The notes: generated by a model from the letters alone, not told the origin. DNA of 64,000 bases from Paracoccus alcaliphilus (GCF_028553725.1 NZ_CP067124.1:2366001-2430000), one strand, 5' to 3'; positions 39,102 through 48,380 are shown, numbered from the stretch's first letter. A program made the numbers and translations.

Positions 39102-39332
39102 GGTCTACCTGTACCTTGCACAGCCTCCGCGCTGCTGCCGCAGGGGCAAATGCGCTGCATTGCAGAAAACATATCCGAGCTTTTGTCTGCGTAAAAGGGT
39201 TGGCCGGCAAACGAAATGGTGTTTCCACTGACCCCGACCGGCGGACGACCGCGGATAATGGCCATCAGTCGCGCAATCTCTTGCGCAAACGCCATTGCAG
39301 AGCGCGCCCAGTCACGCTAATGAGCGCGCAAG

Positions 39333-39375
<43 letters not shown>

Positions 39376-39624
39376 ACGCTAAGTCAAGAGTTCTTGTTGT
39401 GGGTGTTCAAAAAATCGAGGAAAGCCAAGTAGTTGGCGGAAATCGACGGAAGCATGAAAACCGCTCTCTGGGTCGCGGAAGCACCACGGAAGCAAACTTG
39501 AAGGAGGTTGTAGAGCGCGAACGGCGGAATTTGGCAGGCTTCGGACCTGCACCAAGAGCGCCGATTCGAGAATCTGGTTTCGGGATTGACCCTGCTCAAT
39601 CGCGGATACTATCTGAACATTGAT

Positions 39625-39701
39625 GCACCCGTAGCTCAGCTGGATAGAGTGACGGCCTCCGAAGCCGTAGGTCACAGGTTCGAATCCTGTCGGGTGCGCC
39701 A
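39625..39701 (+). tRNA. tRNA-Arg (anticodon CCG)
   Basis: A complete 77-base cloverleaf: acceptor GCACCCG/CGGGTGC, D-arm, anticodon stem ACGGC/GCCGT with loop CTCCGAA, T-arm ACAGG/CCTGT with TTCGAAT, and an encoded CCA. Its 3' end forms the end of the neighbouring serine recombinase frame, so it is the likely attachment site of the element. Confidence 0.95.
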
Positions 39702-41330
39702 TTTCAGAACAGAACTATGAACGCCGAACGCCGCCGTTTCTACGCTTGAAGCGGCGACCAGCGTTCGCAGCAGTTCCGACTTCGATCCCATGATGCGAAC
39801 CTCGTCGTCGGCAACCTCGACACGCTGCGCCAGCGCGCGTAGATGGTCGCGGCGGTAGCCGCCATCGTTGAGCCTGATCCGTTCACGGGCTTTGCGGGCA
39901 AACCCCTTGAGCATATCGGGGGTGACGCCCTGATTGCCTGAACTATCGAGCGCGAGCTGCGTGCGCTCCGCGTCGGCGGCGGCTTGATCCCGCAATGCCT
40001 TGAGGCTCACCATGCGTTCCTTTGCCATGGCGTCGTCCTTGTCCACCATGCCGGCTTCGATGGCGTCAAAGAGACGGCCGAGCCGCTGGTCGGCTTCCGT
40101 GATTCGCCTTTGAAGCTCGGCAAGATGCTCGCGGCGGCGCTCGGTGCGTTCCTGTCGGCGGTCGATGACGCTGGCAAGGACGGTTTCCAACCGCTTGGGC
40201 AGGAGCAGGCGGTCCCCGATATAATCGGCGACCGTATGGTCCAGCTTGTCCATGGGGATCGTGCGACCCTTGCAGCCGGTCTTGCCCTGCCGGGCCTTGG
40301 TCGAGCAGGTATAGTAGCGGTATGTCGCGCCCGTGCTGCCTTGGCCGGTGCGAAGCGTCATCGCTCCCCCGCACTTGGCGCAGAAGCAAATGCCGGTCAG
40401 GAGCGTCGGGCCGCTGGAGACACGTGCAGGCGTCACCATGGGATTGCGGGACTTGAGGCGGGCTTGCACCGCGTCGAACGTCTCGCGCTCGATTAGGGGC
40501 GGCACCGCCATGATGGCGACCTCGCTCTCCGGCTTCTTCTCCCGATCCTTGTGCGAGCGGGTGTTGAACCTGTGCTCGCCGATATAGGTGGTGCGGGTCA
40601 GGATGGCGTGGATTTGCGCCAATCCCCAACGCCCTCCGTCGCGGGTGAAGAAGCGGCGCTCGTTGAGATAGGTGGCGATGGCCTTGACGCCCATCGCGCC
40701 GGACGTGCCGTCTCCTTCGAGGAACAGGCGATAGATCAGCCGCACGGTGTCGGCGTGCAGCGGGTCGATCTCCAGCTTCTTCTTGATCTTCGATCCGCGC
40801 TGCTCGGCCGCGACGATGCGATAGCCGATGGGCGGCCGTGCGCCGTTCCAGAAACCCTGCCGGGCATTCTCGTTCATGGCGCGCAGGACGTGCTTGGCGT
40901 TCTCCTTGGACTGGTATTCGTCGAACAGCGCCATGATCTGCCGCATCATCTGGTGCATGGGATCGTCGCCCATTTCCTGCGTGATGGACACGAGCTTGAC
41001 GCCGTTCTTCGCCAGCTTGCGAACGTAGAACTCCATCTCGAAGTGATCGCGGAAGAAGCGCGAGAAGCTATGCACCACGACAATGTCGAAGGGCGCGGGC
41101 TTCGACGTGCCCGCCTCGATCATGCGCTGGAATTCGGGGCGCTTGTCGTTGGTGGCGGTTGCGCCCGGTTCCACATAAGTCTCAACGAGCTGATAGCCGC
41201 GCTGCTCGCAATAGGCTTCGCCCTGCCGCTTCTGGTCGGGAATGGAAATATCATGCTCCGCCTGCCGGGCAGTCGAAACGCGCAGGTAGAGCGCGGCGCG
41301 GGCGGTAGTGGTTGGGCTGTGAATGTTCAT
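39672..41330 (-). CDS. Large serine recombinase (ICE integrase)
   Basis: A 552-residue recombinase. The resolvase domain has the catalytic Ser in [16 protein letters not shown]; the Recombinase domain spans about 170-290 and a zinc ribbon ([25 protein letters not shown]) about 310-360; a coiled coil follows. It should cut and join attachment sites for integration. The last codons (WRTRQDSNL) and the stop are read from the antisense of the tRNA-Arg 3' end, so integration or excision at the tRNA would change the protein's C-terminus. Confidence 0.9.
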   Translation of the reverse strand: MNIHSPTTTARAALYLRVSTARQAEHDISIPDQKRQGEAYCEQRGYQLVETYVEPGATATNDKRPEFQRMIEAGTSKPAPFDIVVVHSFSRFFRDHFEMEFYVRKLAKNGVKLVSITQEMGDDPMHQMMRQIMALFDEYQSKENAKHVLRAMNENARQGFWNGARPPIGYRIVAAEQRGSKIKKKLEIDPLHADTVRLIYRLFLEGDGTSGAMGVKAIATYLNERRFFTRDGGRWGLAQIHAILTRTTYIGEHRFNTRSHKDREKKPESEVAIMAVPPLIERETFDAVQARLKSRNPMVTPARVSSGPTLLTGICFCAKCGGAMTLRTGQGSTGATYRYYTCSTKARQGKTGCKGRTIPMDKLDHTVADYIGDRLLLPKRLETVLASVIDRRQERTERRREHLAELQRRITEADQRLGRLFDAIEAGMVDKDDAMAKERMVSLKALRDQAAADAERTQLALDSSGNQGVTPDMLKGFARKARERIRLNDGGYRRDHLRALAQRVEVADDEVRIMGSKSELLRTLVAASSVETAAFGVHSSVLKWRTRQDSNL

Positions 41331-41725
41331 GGTCGGCCTCCCATAGCTTTCTTCATCTTGGGGTGGTCGATCAGGGGCAACGCCAGCTCCACGCGGTCAT
41401 GCACCACCTTGGGCGCGAGCTTACGCCCATGCCCCGGTTCGAGTCGCACAAGACCGTAGTTCTCCATGGTTTTCAGGGTGCGTGACAGATTGGAGCCGGC
41501 CCGGCCGGTGATTTCCGCCAGTTCCTCCAGCGATGCCGGGGCTTTCTCGGCGATGATGCGCAGCAGTTCGCGGTTGCCGGCCGACAGCACCTTGGCAAAG
41601 GATTCGGTCGAGGTGAACCACACCTTCGGATCGCTGGGCGCAGGTTTTTCCTCGCCGCGCGCGATCCGCATGGTGCGGGCCTTCATTTCTTCATAGTCGG
41701 CAATCCCGACTTTCAATGTGGTCAT
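41327..41725 (-). CDS. TumA-type HTH antitoxin / DNA-binding protein
   Basis: A 132-residue protein from the ATG at 41725, which overlaps the toxin stop (ATGA). It has a winged HTH at about 60-120 (GNRELLRIIAEKAPASLEEL, NLSRTLKTMENYGLVRL), the MarR-like fold of antitoxins paired with TumE/DUF6516 toxins. It likely binds the toxin and represses the operon. The open frame extends upstream but that part overlaps the toxin gene. Its stop overlaps the integrase start by four bases. Confidence 0.8.
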   Translation of the reverse strand: MTTLKVGIADYEEMKARTMRIARGEEKPAPSDPKVWFTSTESFAKVLSAGNRELLRIIAEKAPASLEELAEITGRAGSNLSRTLKTMENYGLVRLEPGHGRKLAPKVVHDRVELALPLIDHPKMKKAMGGRP

Positions 41726-42075
41726 AGGGCACCTCGTTCCTTCAATACCGCGTCCACGGCCTGCCAGAAGTCGGCCAGCAGCGTGGCCGCATCCTCGTAG
41801 GCGTAAGGCTTCACGGTCTGAAAGCGGTGCCGATGGTCCATCGGCGCGCCGCGCCTGCCTCGGCCGACCGGATGGGCATTGTCGAAGCCGACCAGCCGTT
41901 CGCCCGAAGGCTCGTGAAGCGTGAGCGAATAATCGAGGCCGTGCGGCTTTTCCGGCGAGGCCGGAACGCGGGTGACGACGAACTTCACCCAATGGCCGCC
42001 CTCGGGATCGACAAAGAGCATCTGTCCGTCGAGGTCCAGAAGCGTGTCGAGGCTTGGATCACGATCCACGCTCAC
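41722..42075 (-). CDS. TumE family toxin (DUF6516)
   Basis: A 117-residue protein with the DUF6516 pattern: FVDPEGGHWVKFVVTRVP, LDYSLTLHEPSGERLVGFDN and APMDHRHRFQTVKPYAYED. In TumE/TumA pairs the toxin precedes the HTH antitoxin, as here. The pair likely stabilises the element after integration. Mechanism of toxicity is not known to me. It overlaps the upstream small gene by four bases. Confidence 0.8.
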   Translation of the reverse strand: MSVDRDPSLDTLLDLDGQMLFVDPEGGHWVKFVVTRVPASPEKPHGLDYSLTLHEPSGERLVGFDNAHPVGRGRRGAPMDHRHRFQTVKPYAYEDAATLLADFWQAVDAVLKERGAL

Positions 42076-42389
42076 GTCTTTTTCCTATCAGTTTGTGATA
42101 GGTATTGCAAGCTGTCATTCGGCTTTCTCGGGTTCAAGAGTTCGTCGAACACATCGCCGAACCAACGCTCGAACACGTCAATCTCGGCTTCGGTGACGGG
42201 AATGTCTTCGGGCCAGTCGTCGGTGACACGCATCCTCTGCCCATCCGGGCCGAGAAGTGGCATGTTGCCGGCTCGCGTCCGGCCGTCGGGCGTAGGATCG
42301 TCGGCGTAGTCGAAAAGATCGTCGGGAAGTGGTTCGGGGATCGACTGTCGCGGTCGCCCTCTCCGGGCGCGGCGGCGCTCTGCGCACAT
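42072..42389 (-). CDS. Small hypothetical protein preceding the toxin gene
   Basis: About 105 residues from MCAERR at 42389, chosen because AGGAGG lies five bases upstream; the earlier ATG (42428) has none. The N-terminus is Arg-rich (RRRARRGRPRQS) and the rest acidic (PDDLFDYADDPTPDG, EAEIDVFERWFGDVFDELLN). No family is recognised. Translational coupling to tumE suggests a shared operon, not necessarily a shared function. Confidence 0.65.
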   Translation of the reverse strand: MCAERRRARRGRPRQSIPEPLPDDLFDYADDPTPDGRTRAGNMPLLGPDGQRMRVTDDWPEDIPVTEAEIDVFERWFGDVFDELLNPRKPNDSLQYLSQTDRKKT

Positions 42390-42524
42390 GGAATCCTCCT
42401 TGGTTCTGTTGGAATCCGAGGCGCTCAAGGCCCCGGAATTAGGCGAACCATGGAGGGCAGTCGGCGGCCTGTAGCGTGCCGCATTTGCGCCTATGCGCTG
42501 GCGGCACCCCTGCCGGGATGGGAC

Positions 42525-42746
42525 TCAGTTGGCGGCTCGCCGTGCCTTGGCGAAGCCGCGATCCGTTGCGATGAACCGCTCCAGCATCGGCACGATGAGC
42601 CTGACGGGATCGGCGGCGGGCTGGCCGCTCTCGCGGGCCAGCACCTCGGCATAGGCGACCAGATCGCGGTGAAGTGGCGCAGGCAGCTCCACGGTGATCT
42701 TCACGGGCTTGTCGTCGGGCAGCGGGCCGAGTTTCAGCTTGGTCAT
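42525..42746 (-). CDS. DUF2274 domain protein
   Basis: A 73-residue protein, LKLGPLPDDKPVKITVELPA, then DLVAYAEVLARESGQP. This family sits directly after trbI in many conjugative elements of this type. The pattern (TVELPAPLHRDLVAYAEV) resembles a ribbon-helix-helix DNA-binding fold, so it may be a small regulator. It starts just after the trbI stop. Confidence 0.82.
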   Translation of the reverse strand: MTKLKLGPLPDDKPVKITVELPAPLHRDLVAYAEVLARESGQPAADPVRLIVPMLERFIATDRGFAKARRAAN

Positions 42747-42748
42747 GG

Positions 42749-43885
42749 TCAACCTCCTGCCGGTTCGAATACAAGGTCGCGGGTGACGATGATCCTGACC
42801 GGGAAGCCGGGCCGGATGGTCAGCGTCGGTGCGACCTGCAACTGGCGCTGGACGATCTGCTGCCCCGCCTGATTGACGGTATCCTGCGCCCCGTCGCGGA
42901 TGGCCCGGATAAGCCGGTCCTCGTCGCTGGTCGCCAGTTCCGTGCCGACTGCGAGCAGCGTGGACAGCCCTGCGGCCTTCATCAGATCCCACCAGTGGTA
43001 ATCCACGCCATCCTCAAGCCCGGCGTAACCGGAAGCGTCCGCACCCGGCAGACGCTCAAGGACGATGGAACGGCCGCCCGGCAGGATCAGGCGGTTCCAC
43101 ACCAAGAGCACCCTTCGCTGGCCGAAGGTCACGCCGTCATCGTATTGGCCGATGATGCGCGTTCCCTGCGGGATCAGCAGCAGCGACCCGGTCGGGCTGT
43201 CATAGACGTTCTCGGTCACTTGAGCCGTGATCTGGCCCGGCAGGTCCGAACGGATGCCGGTGATGAGCGCGGCCGGAATCACGGCCCCGGCCTGAAGGAT
43301 GTAGGGCGATGCCGGCGGCGCGACACGATCCGGCGCGACAGTCTGCCGGTCCACGGGTCCATTGAGGAAAGCCGCGTGCCGGTCCTGCGTCGCGGGCTGT
43401 CCGCCGAGGCCAAGACCGGCAAGGCTGGGCATGGCCGTCCCTGCCGGCGATCCCGTGCGCGGGCCGGACTGGAAGAACACATTGCTTAAGCGCGCGGCTT
43501 CTTCCTCGGCGCGGCGGCGTTCCTCGGCGGGATCGACGGCGGGCGTCGCCATCGTAGGCGGTGCGACGGGCTGCCCTCGGTTCTGCGCGTCGAGGATCGG
43601 ACGGCCCAAATCTCCGGGCAGCGCGGGGCCGAGCACCGGCCCGCTATAGTCGCTTGGCAGACCGGCGAGGCCGTCCGCCGTGGGCCGGTTCTCGGTCGAG
43701 TAGAGTTCGCCGCCGTCCGGCCCTCCGTCGCGGGTCTGGAGCGCATAGATGAGTGCGCCGCCGATGCCGAGCAACGCAACCGCGCCGACGCCCGCCAGCA
43801 TCTTGCGGGACAGGCGGGTGACGCGCGGCGGCTCGGCGCGCAGCCGCATGGGGGCTGCGGTTTCGGTGATGGTGTTGTCGGTCAT
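42749..43885 (-). CDS. trbI: Conjugal transfer protein TrbI (VirB10-like)
   Basis: About 378 residues from the ATG at 43885 (GGAGGCT seven bases upstream; overlaps trbG stop by four bases). It has an N-terminal membrane anchor (AGVGAVALLGIGGALIYAL), a Pro-rich periplasmic linker and the VirB10/TrbI C-terminal domain (SPYILQAGAVIPAALITGIR, LIPQGTRIIGQYDDGV). It spans inner and outer membrane parts of the mating channel. Confidence 0.92.
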   Translation of the reverse strand: MTDNTITETAAPMRLRAEPPRVTRLSRKMLAGVGAVALLGIGGALIYALQTRDGGPDGGELYSTENRPTADGLAGLPSDYSGPVLGPALPGDLGRPILDAQNRGQPVAPPTMATPAVDPAEERRRAEEEAARLSNVFFQSGPRTGSPAGTAMPSLAGLGLGGQPATQDRHAAFLNGPVDRQTVAPDRVAPPASPYILQAGAVIPAALITGIRSDLPGQITAQVTENVYDSPTGSLLLIPQGTRIIGQYDDGVTFGQRRVLLVWNRLILPGGRSIVLERLPGADASGYAGLEDGVDYHWWDLMKAAGLSTLLAVGTELATSDEDRLIRAIRDGAQDTVNQAGQQIVQRQLQVAPTLTIRPGFPVRIIVTRDLVFEPAGG

Positions 43886-44844
43886 GACGGGGAGCCTCCG
43901 GTCGCGCTGGCGGGCTGCGCGTCGGCGGCCTGCGTCGGGTTGGTGCGGACGATCCTGACGACCTGCTGGCGGCTGCCAGAGCCAAGGCGCAGCTCGGCCG
44001 CGCCGAACAGGCGGTCCACGATCAGGACGTTCTGGTGGACTCGGCTGTTGACGATCTGCGGCTCGCCGTTCGCGCCAAGCACGAAGATGGGCGGCATCTC
44101 GCCCTGCACGATCCCGGCCGGGAAGACGACATAGACGCGGCGGCCATCGTCGAAGACGGAGACGGGCCGCCATGGCGGGCTATCGCCCTGCACCTGCAAG
44201 GCGTAGCGATAGTTCCGCGCCGCCTCGGCGGGGATGATCGGGGCTGTCGGAACGGTGCGGCGCTGGCCGGGCGTCGCGGGATAGGCCCAGGCGACGGCGG
44301 GCATGTAGAGCGATTCCCGGGCGCGCAGCTCGATCATGTAGGTGCGCCGGTCGGTGGTGACGACAAGGTTGGTGGCGATGTCGGGTCGCGTCGGCTTCAC
44401 GAGGATATGGACGCGGCGGTTCGCGCCCGAACCGGATTCCGTGTCGCCGATGATCCAGCGGGCGGTGTCGCCCGCCGCGATTGGCCCCGCGCCGGTCAGG
44501 CTCTCGCCCGGCTCCAGCGCGATCGTCGTGATCTGCCCGACTGCGGCATAGACCTGATAGAGCGCGCCTTCCGACCACGGATATATCTGGATGGCGTTGT
44601 AGTAGCCTTCGCGGCGCGGCTCGACGCGGGCGGCTGCATTGGCGTTCTCGACGCGGCCGGTCGGCGTGCCGGCAGCCGTACCGCCCCGCGCCACGGTCCA
44701 TGCCGGGGGCACATGCAGCGGCCGGGGCGTGTTGTCGACTGCTGCCGCCTGCACGGTCGGCAGCGGCGGAACGCTGGCGTCATAGCTGAATTGCGGCATC
44801 CGATTGGTGGCGCAGCCGGTCAAAGCGATTGCCACGACCGTCAC
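43882..44844 (-). CDS. trbG: Conjugal transfer protein TrbG (VirB9-like), start region disrupted
   Basis: The mature protein is intact: VirB9/CagX domain with TYMIELRARESLYMPAVAWA and FPAGIVQGEMPPIFVLGANG. A lipobox LTGC and hydrophobic run SYAIFVTVVAIALTGC precede it, but no ATG starts that signal peptide; GTG at 44844 is used here as the nearest conventional start and would give a very short signal. The ancestral ATG, overlapping the trbF stop, is probably at 45282, in the same open frame but separated by the inserted SnoaL-like gene. The true start is unresolved. Confidence 0.8.
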   Translation of the reverse strand: MTVVAIALTGCATNRMPQFSYDASVPPLPTVQAAAVDNTPRPLHVPPAWTVARGGTAAGTPTGRVENANAAARVEPRREGYYNAIQIYPWSEGALYQVYAAVGQITTIALEPGESLTGAGPIAAGDTARWIIGDTESGSGANRRVHILVKPTRPDIATNLVVTTDRRTYMIELRARESLYMPAVAWAYPATPGQRRTVPTAPIIPAEAARNYRYALQVQGDSPPWRPVSVFDDGRRVYVVFPAGIVQGEMPPIFVLGANGEPQIVNSRVHQNVLIVDRLFGAAELRLGSGSRQQVVRIVRTNPTQAADAQPASATGGSPS

Positions 44845-44895
44845 AAAAATAGCATACGATAGCGGCTTTAGGATTAGTAGTGAGGAACTGACAGG

Positions 44896-45273
44896 ATGGA
44901 TACTGTCCCGACGATTGTTGCCCGGTATATCGACGCCTACAACACGATGAATGTTCAGGCGATGCTCGACTGCCTGTCGGGCGACGTTCGGTTTATCAAC
45001 AGATCGAACGGAGAAGTGACGAACGAGACGCATGGGATTGAGGCATTTCGCGCGTTGGCGGAACAGGGTGTTGAATTGTTTGCGGAAAGAGAACAGACAA
45101 TTCTCGACTGCATCGCCATTGAGGACCGTGCAGCGGTGCGCATCGGCTATCGCGCCAAGGTCAAGGCCGACCTGCCCAACGGCTGGAAGGCTGGGCAGAA
45201 GATCGAGATAGCGGGCACCTCGTTCTTCATGATCTCCAAGGGAAAGATCAGCGAGGTGATTGATGCAAGCTGA
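44896..45273 (+). CDS. SnoaL-like / NTF2-fold protein (cargo gene)
   Basis: A 125-residue protein with the SnoaL pattern: TIVARYIDAYNTMNVQAMLD, then VRFINRSNGEVTNETHGIEA. The fold hosts polyketide cyclases, isomerases and hydrolases acting on small molecules; the substrate is unknown. GAGGAA and ACAGG lie upstream of the ATG. It is on the strand opposite to the trb genes and splits trbF from trbG, so it arrived later. Confidence 0.78.
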   Translation: MDTVPTIVARYIDAYNTMNVQAMLDCLSGDVRFINRSNGEVTNETHGIEAFRALAEQGVELFAEREQTILDCIAIEDRAAVRIGYRAKVKADLPNGWKAGQKIEIAGTSFFMISKGKISEVIDAS

Positions 45274-45278
45274 CGTTT

Positions 45279-45968
45279 TCATTGGCTCATCTCCCGCGAC
45301 CACGAAATTGCATTGACGTAGATTCCCAGCGGATTGGCGCGCAGGCGCTCGGCGTCGCGCGGCGGCTGGATGACGATAGTGAGGATGGCCGTCCATCGTT
45401 CCGTGGTGGAAAGCTGGCCGTTCTCGAAATGCCTTTCCGTCCACGCGACGCGGAAGCTGTTGGGCGAGGCCCGGATGACGCTGGACACCTCGACGGCGAC
45501 CTGTTGGCGGCCGACCTTGGTGAAAGGGTCATTGGCGCGGGCGTAATCGTTCAATGCCGCCGCGCCGCGATCCGTGGTCCATTCATAGGCGCGAAGCCAG
45601 TTCTGGCGGACGATGATCGCGTCGGCCGGGATCGCGCGGACCTGTTCGATGAAGCGGCCGAGATGGAAAGCAATCTGCGGATCGGTCGGGCGATAGTCGG
45701 CATTGGCTGGCGCGACGGTCTGCGCCTGACCGAGATTGTCCACCTGCACGACCCAAGGCACCACGGTCCCACGCGCGGACTGCCAGACCAGCGCAGAGGC
45801 GAAGCCGGCCGAGAGGATCAGCGAGCCGAAGGCCATGAGCCGCCAGTTCCGCGCCTGCACGCGGGCCGAGCCGATACGCTCGTCCCACACTTGCGCGGCG
45901 CGCTGATAAGGCGTCTCGGGTTCCGGCGTCTTGCCGTAATGAGTTGCTGGTCGTTTGAAGATGCTCAT
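45279..45968 (-). CDS. trbF: Conjugal transfer protein TrbF (VirB8-like)
   Basis: A 229-residue inner-membrane protein with one N-terminal helix (LMAFGSLILSAGFASALVWQ) and a periplasmic VirB8-like NTF2 fold (VPWVVQVDNLGQAQTVAPAN). It links the inner-membrane complex to the core channel. The gene overlaps trbL by four bases. Its stop TGA is part of an ATGA that was probably the start of trbG. Confidence 0.92.
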   Translation of the reverse strand: MSIFKRPATHYGKTPEPETPYQRAAQVWDERIGSARVQARNWRLMAFGSLILSAGFASALVWQSARGTVVPWVVQVDNLGQAQTVAPANADYRPTDPQIAFHLGRFIEQVRAIPADAIIVRQNWLRAYEWTTDRGAAALNDYARANDPFTKVGRQQVAVEVSSVIRASPNSFRVAWTERHFENGQLSTTERWTAILTIVIQPPRDAERLRANPLGIYVNAISWSREMSQ

Positions 45969-47320
45969 GAGCGGTCACTTTCGGAAAGATTGATGGAGGA
46001 ACCGGAGCCGTGGCTGTCGCCGGAGCGCACCGCATGGGCGGCCATGGTCGTGCCGTGGTTGAGGGCTTGCGAACGCTGCATGCGCTGCGCCCAGGCCGGA
46101 GGACCGGCGGATGGTGCCGGCGATGCGGGCGCAGCATCGCTCCCGCCGACCGTTCCCATGGTGGAGCTGCCGCCGCTTGCGCCGAATCCGGCCTTCGAAC
46201 CTTCGGAGAAGCTGGATTTGACGGATTCGCTGGCCCGCGCGGCGGCGCGTTTGAGGGGTGAGATGGCGGCCGAACCTGCTGCGCGGCCGACGCCGCCGAG
46301 ACCGGAGGCGACGCCTGCCGCGCCGGACTGGCCAAGCGATCCGACGCTATAGGCGGCGGTCGCCGCGCCCGCGGTGGCCGCGCCGCCGCGGACGGCCGCG
46401 GCCCCGCCGGACAGGGCAGCGGCACCACCTTTGGCGGCGAGCATGGCCCCGCCGCCAGCGGCGACGGCTGCACCTGCGACCGCAAGCCCGGTTCCCACGG
46501 CAGCACCCGCGCCGAGCTGCGGGCCGCCCGAAACGATGCCGTTTGCTATGCCGGGGCCGAAGATGCCGAGGCCGAGCAGCGACAGAGCTGCCAGCACAAT
46601 CGCCATGGCGTCGTCGATGGTCGGGGTCGCCCCGCCGAAACCGGCCGTGAATTGCGAAAACAAGGTGCTGCCGATACCGATGATGACGGCGAGCACCAGA
46701 ACCTTGATGCCGGAGGACACCACGTTGCCCAAGACCTTCTCGGCCATGAAGGCGGTCTTGCCGAACAGGCCGAAGGGGATGAGGACGAAGCCGGCAAGCG
46801 TGGTCAGCTTGAACTCGATGAGGGTCACGAAAAGCTGGATGGCGAGGATGAAGAAGGCCAACACCACGAGCGCCCATGCGAACAGCAGGCACGCGATCTG
46901 GATGAAGTTCTCGAAGAAGGCGATCCAGCCCATCAGGTCGGAAATGGAGTCGAGCAGCGGGCGGCCGGCGTCGAGGCCGGTCTGCGCTACGCGGCCCGGC
47001 CGCGTCAGACCGGTGACAGAAAAGCCGGTGCCCGACGCCATGAGACCGAGGCCGGCGAAGCTCTCGAAGACGATCCGGGCGAGGTTGTTCCAATTGCCGA
47101 TGATGTAGGCGAAGACGCCCACGAAAAGGGTCTTCTTCACCAGCCGAGCGATGATGTCGTCATCTGCGCCCCATGCCCAAAAGAGCGCGGCAAGCGTCAC
47201 GTCGATGACGATCAGGGTGGTAGCGATGAAGGCGACTTCGCCAGACAACAGCCCGAACCCGCTGTCGATGTAGCGCGTGAATACGCCGAGGAAATTGTCG
47301 ATGACGCCCGTGTTTCCCAT
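45965..47320 (-). CDS. trbL: Conjugal transfer protein TrbL (VirB6-like)
   Basis: A 451-residue protein: six or more membrane helices in the first 290 residues (LIVIDVTLAALFWAWGADDD) followed by a long Ala/Gly/Ser-rich cytoplasmic or periplasmic tail. The family forms the inner-membrane pore of the P-type conjugation system. The low-complexity tail (GGAAAVRGGAATAGAATAAY) is usual for TrbL. Confidence 0.92.
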   Translation of the reverse strand: MGNTGVIDNFLGVFTRYIDSGFGLLSGEVAFIATTLIVIDVTLAALFWAWGADDDIIARLVKKTLFVGVFAYIIGNWNNLARIVFESFAGLGLMASGTGFSVTGLTRPGRVAQTGLDAGRPLLDSISDLMGWIAFFENFIQIACLLFAWALVVLAFFILAIQLFVTLIEFKLTTLAGFVLIPFGLFGKTAFMAEKVLGNVVSSGIKVLVLAVIIGIGSTLFSQFTAGFGGATPTIDDAMAIVLAALSLLGLGIFGPGIANGIVSGGPQLGAGAAVGTGLAVAGAAVAAGGGAMLAAKGGAAALSGGAAAVRGGAATAGAATAAYSVGSLGQSGAAGVASGLGGVGRAAGSAAISPLKRAAARASESVKSSFSEGSKAGFGASGGSSTMGTVGGSDAAPASPAPSAGPPAWAQRMQRSQALNHGTTMAAHAVRSGDSHGSGSSINLSESDRS

Positions 47321-47322
47321 GG

Positions 47323-47589
47323 TCAGCGCGCCTCGCTGCGGTCACGGCCGAGGAAGCGGTCGCGGGATTCAGCCCATGCGGCGAGGCAGTCGGTGTCGCT
47401 CGCCGCCGCCTCGCCGAGTTGCTGGCAACGGCGCAGGGTTTCGCGCAGGGGATCGGCCGGGGGCTGGAGGGCCGATGCCGGCCGTGACGCGGAAGGCTCG
47501 TCCTTCCGCGTCATGTCGATTGCGGTCACTGTCAAGGCAATCGCAACGAACACCACGGCCCCGAGCCGGACCAGCATCTTGCCGTCCAT
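47323..47589 (-). CDS. trbK: TrbK-like putative entry exclusion protein
   Basis: An 88-residue protein with one N-terminal membrane helix (MLVRLGAVVFVAIALTVTAI) and a soluble part with a Cys pair (RRCQQLGEAAASDTDCLAAW). This is the alternative TrbK family found between trbJ and trbL. It probably blocks redundant transfer from cells carrying the same element; the role is inferred from position. Confidence 0.83.
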   Translation of the reverse strand: MDGKMLVRLGAVVFVAIALTVTAIDMTRKDEPSASRPASALQPPADPLRETLRRCQQLGEAAASDTDCLAAWAESRDRFLGRDRSEAR

Positions 47590-47603
47590 GGCGAGCCTCC
47601 CGG

Positions 47604-48380
47604 TCAGTTGTTGCCGTTGTTGAACATCTGCGCGTTACCCGGCTGATAGCCGCTGCCGGGCGTCAGGAAACGCTCGCGCTGGATGCGGCCCTGTTCGGCG
47701 GCGGTCGCGCGCTCGGCTTCGGTCAGCGCGTCGGCGCGGCCGTTCGCCGAGATGACCGCGATCAGATCGGAAAGCTGCTGTGACTGGAGCGCGAGAAGCT
47801 GGTTGCCGGCCTGCGTGGCTTGCAGCGCGCCGGTCGCGCCTTGGCTCTGGCCGACAAGCGCGGCCATCTCGGCGCGGTTGCTGTCGATGTTGCCGACCGC
47901 ACCCGCCTGCACGCGCATTGCGTCCTGCAAGCCGCCGACCGTGTTCTCCCACCGGCTGCGCGCATCGGCGACAAGCTGGGCGTCGGTCGTCGAAAGCGAG
48001 ACGTTGCCGTATTGCTGTTGAAACGCTTGGTCGATCTGCCCGACCTCGAACGCGATGTTCTGCGCTTGGCTAAGAAGCTGCTGCGTCCGGCTCACGTTCT
48101 GCTGGAGCTGCTGGAGCGACGAATACGGCAGGCTCGCCAGATTGCGGGCCTGATTGATGAGCATCTGCGCCTCGTTCTGGAGGCTGGTGATCTGGTTGTT
48201 GATCTGCTCCAGCGTGCGCGCTGCCGTGAGCAGGTTTTGCGCGTAGTTGCTCGGGTCATAGACGATCCGGCCGAAACCGAATTGCGCATGGGCCGGGCTT
48301 GCCAGCATGGGCGACAGCGCGACGGGCACTGCGAGCGCCAGCGCGAGGGCCGAAGCCCCGACAAACTTGGGATAGGTCAT
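47604..48380 (-). CDS. trbJ: Conjugal transfer protein TrbJ (VirB5-like)
   Basis: About 258 residues from the ATG at 48380 (GGAGATTC upstream), which overlaps the trbE stop. It has a signal peptide (SALALALAVPVALSPMLASP) and a long Gln-rich coiled coil (AARTLEQINNQITSLQNEAQ). TrbJ is a minor pilus or adhesin component of the mating pair. Confidence 0.9.
   Translation of the reverse strand: MTYPKFVGASALALALAVPVALSPMLASPAHAQFGFGRIVYDPSNYAQNLLTAARTLEQINNQITSLQNEAQMLINQARNLASLPYSSLQQLQQNVSRTQQLLSQAQNIAFEVGQIDQAFQQQYGNVSLSTTDAQLVADARSRWENTVGGLQDAMRVQAGAVGNIDSNRAEMAALVGQSQGATGALQATQAGNQLLALQSQQLSDLIAVISANGRADALTEAERATAAEQGRIQRERFLTPGSGYQPGNAQMFNNGNN

Noticed and set aside
39379..39702. A small minus-strand frame starting within the tRNA ([13 protein letters not shown])
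   Set aside because: The N-terminus is an antisense translation of the tRNA-Arg 3' end, a familiar artefact; the rest matches nothing.
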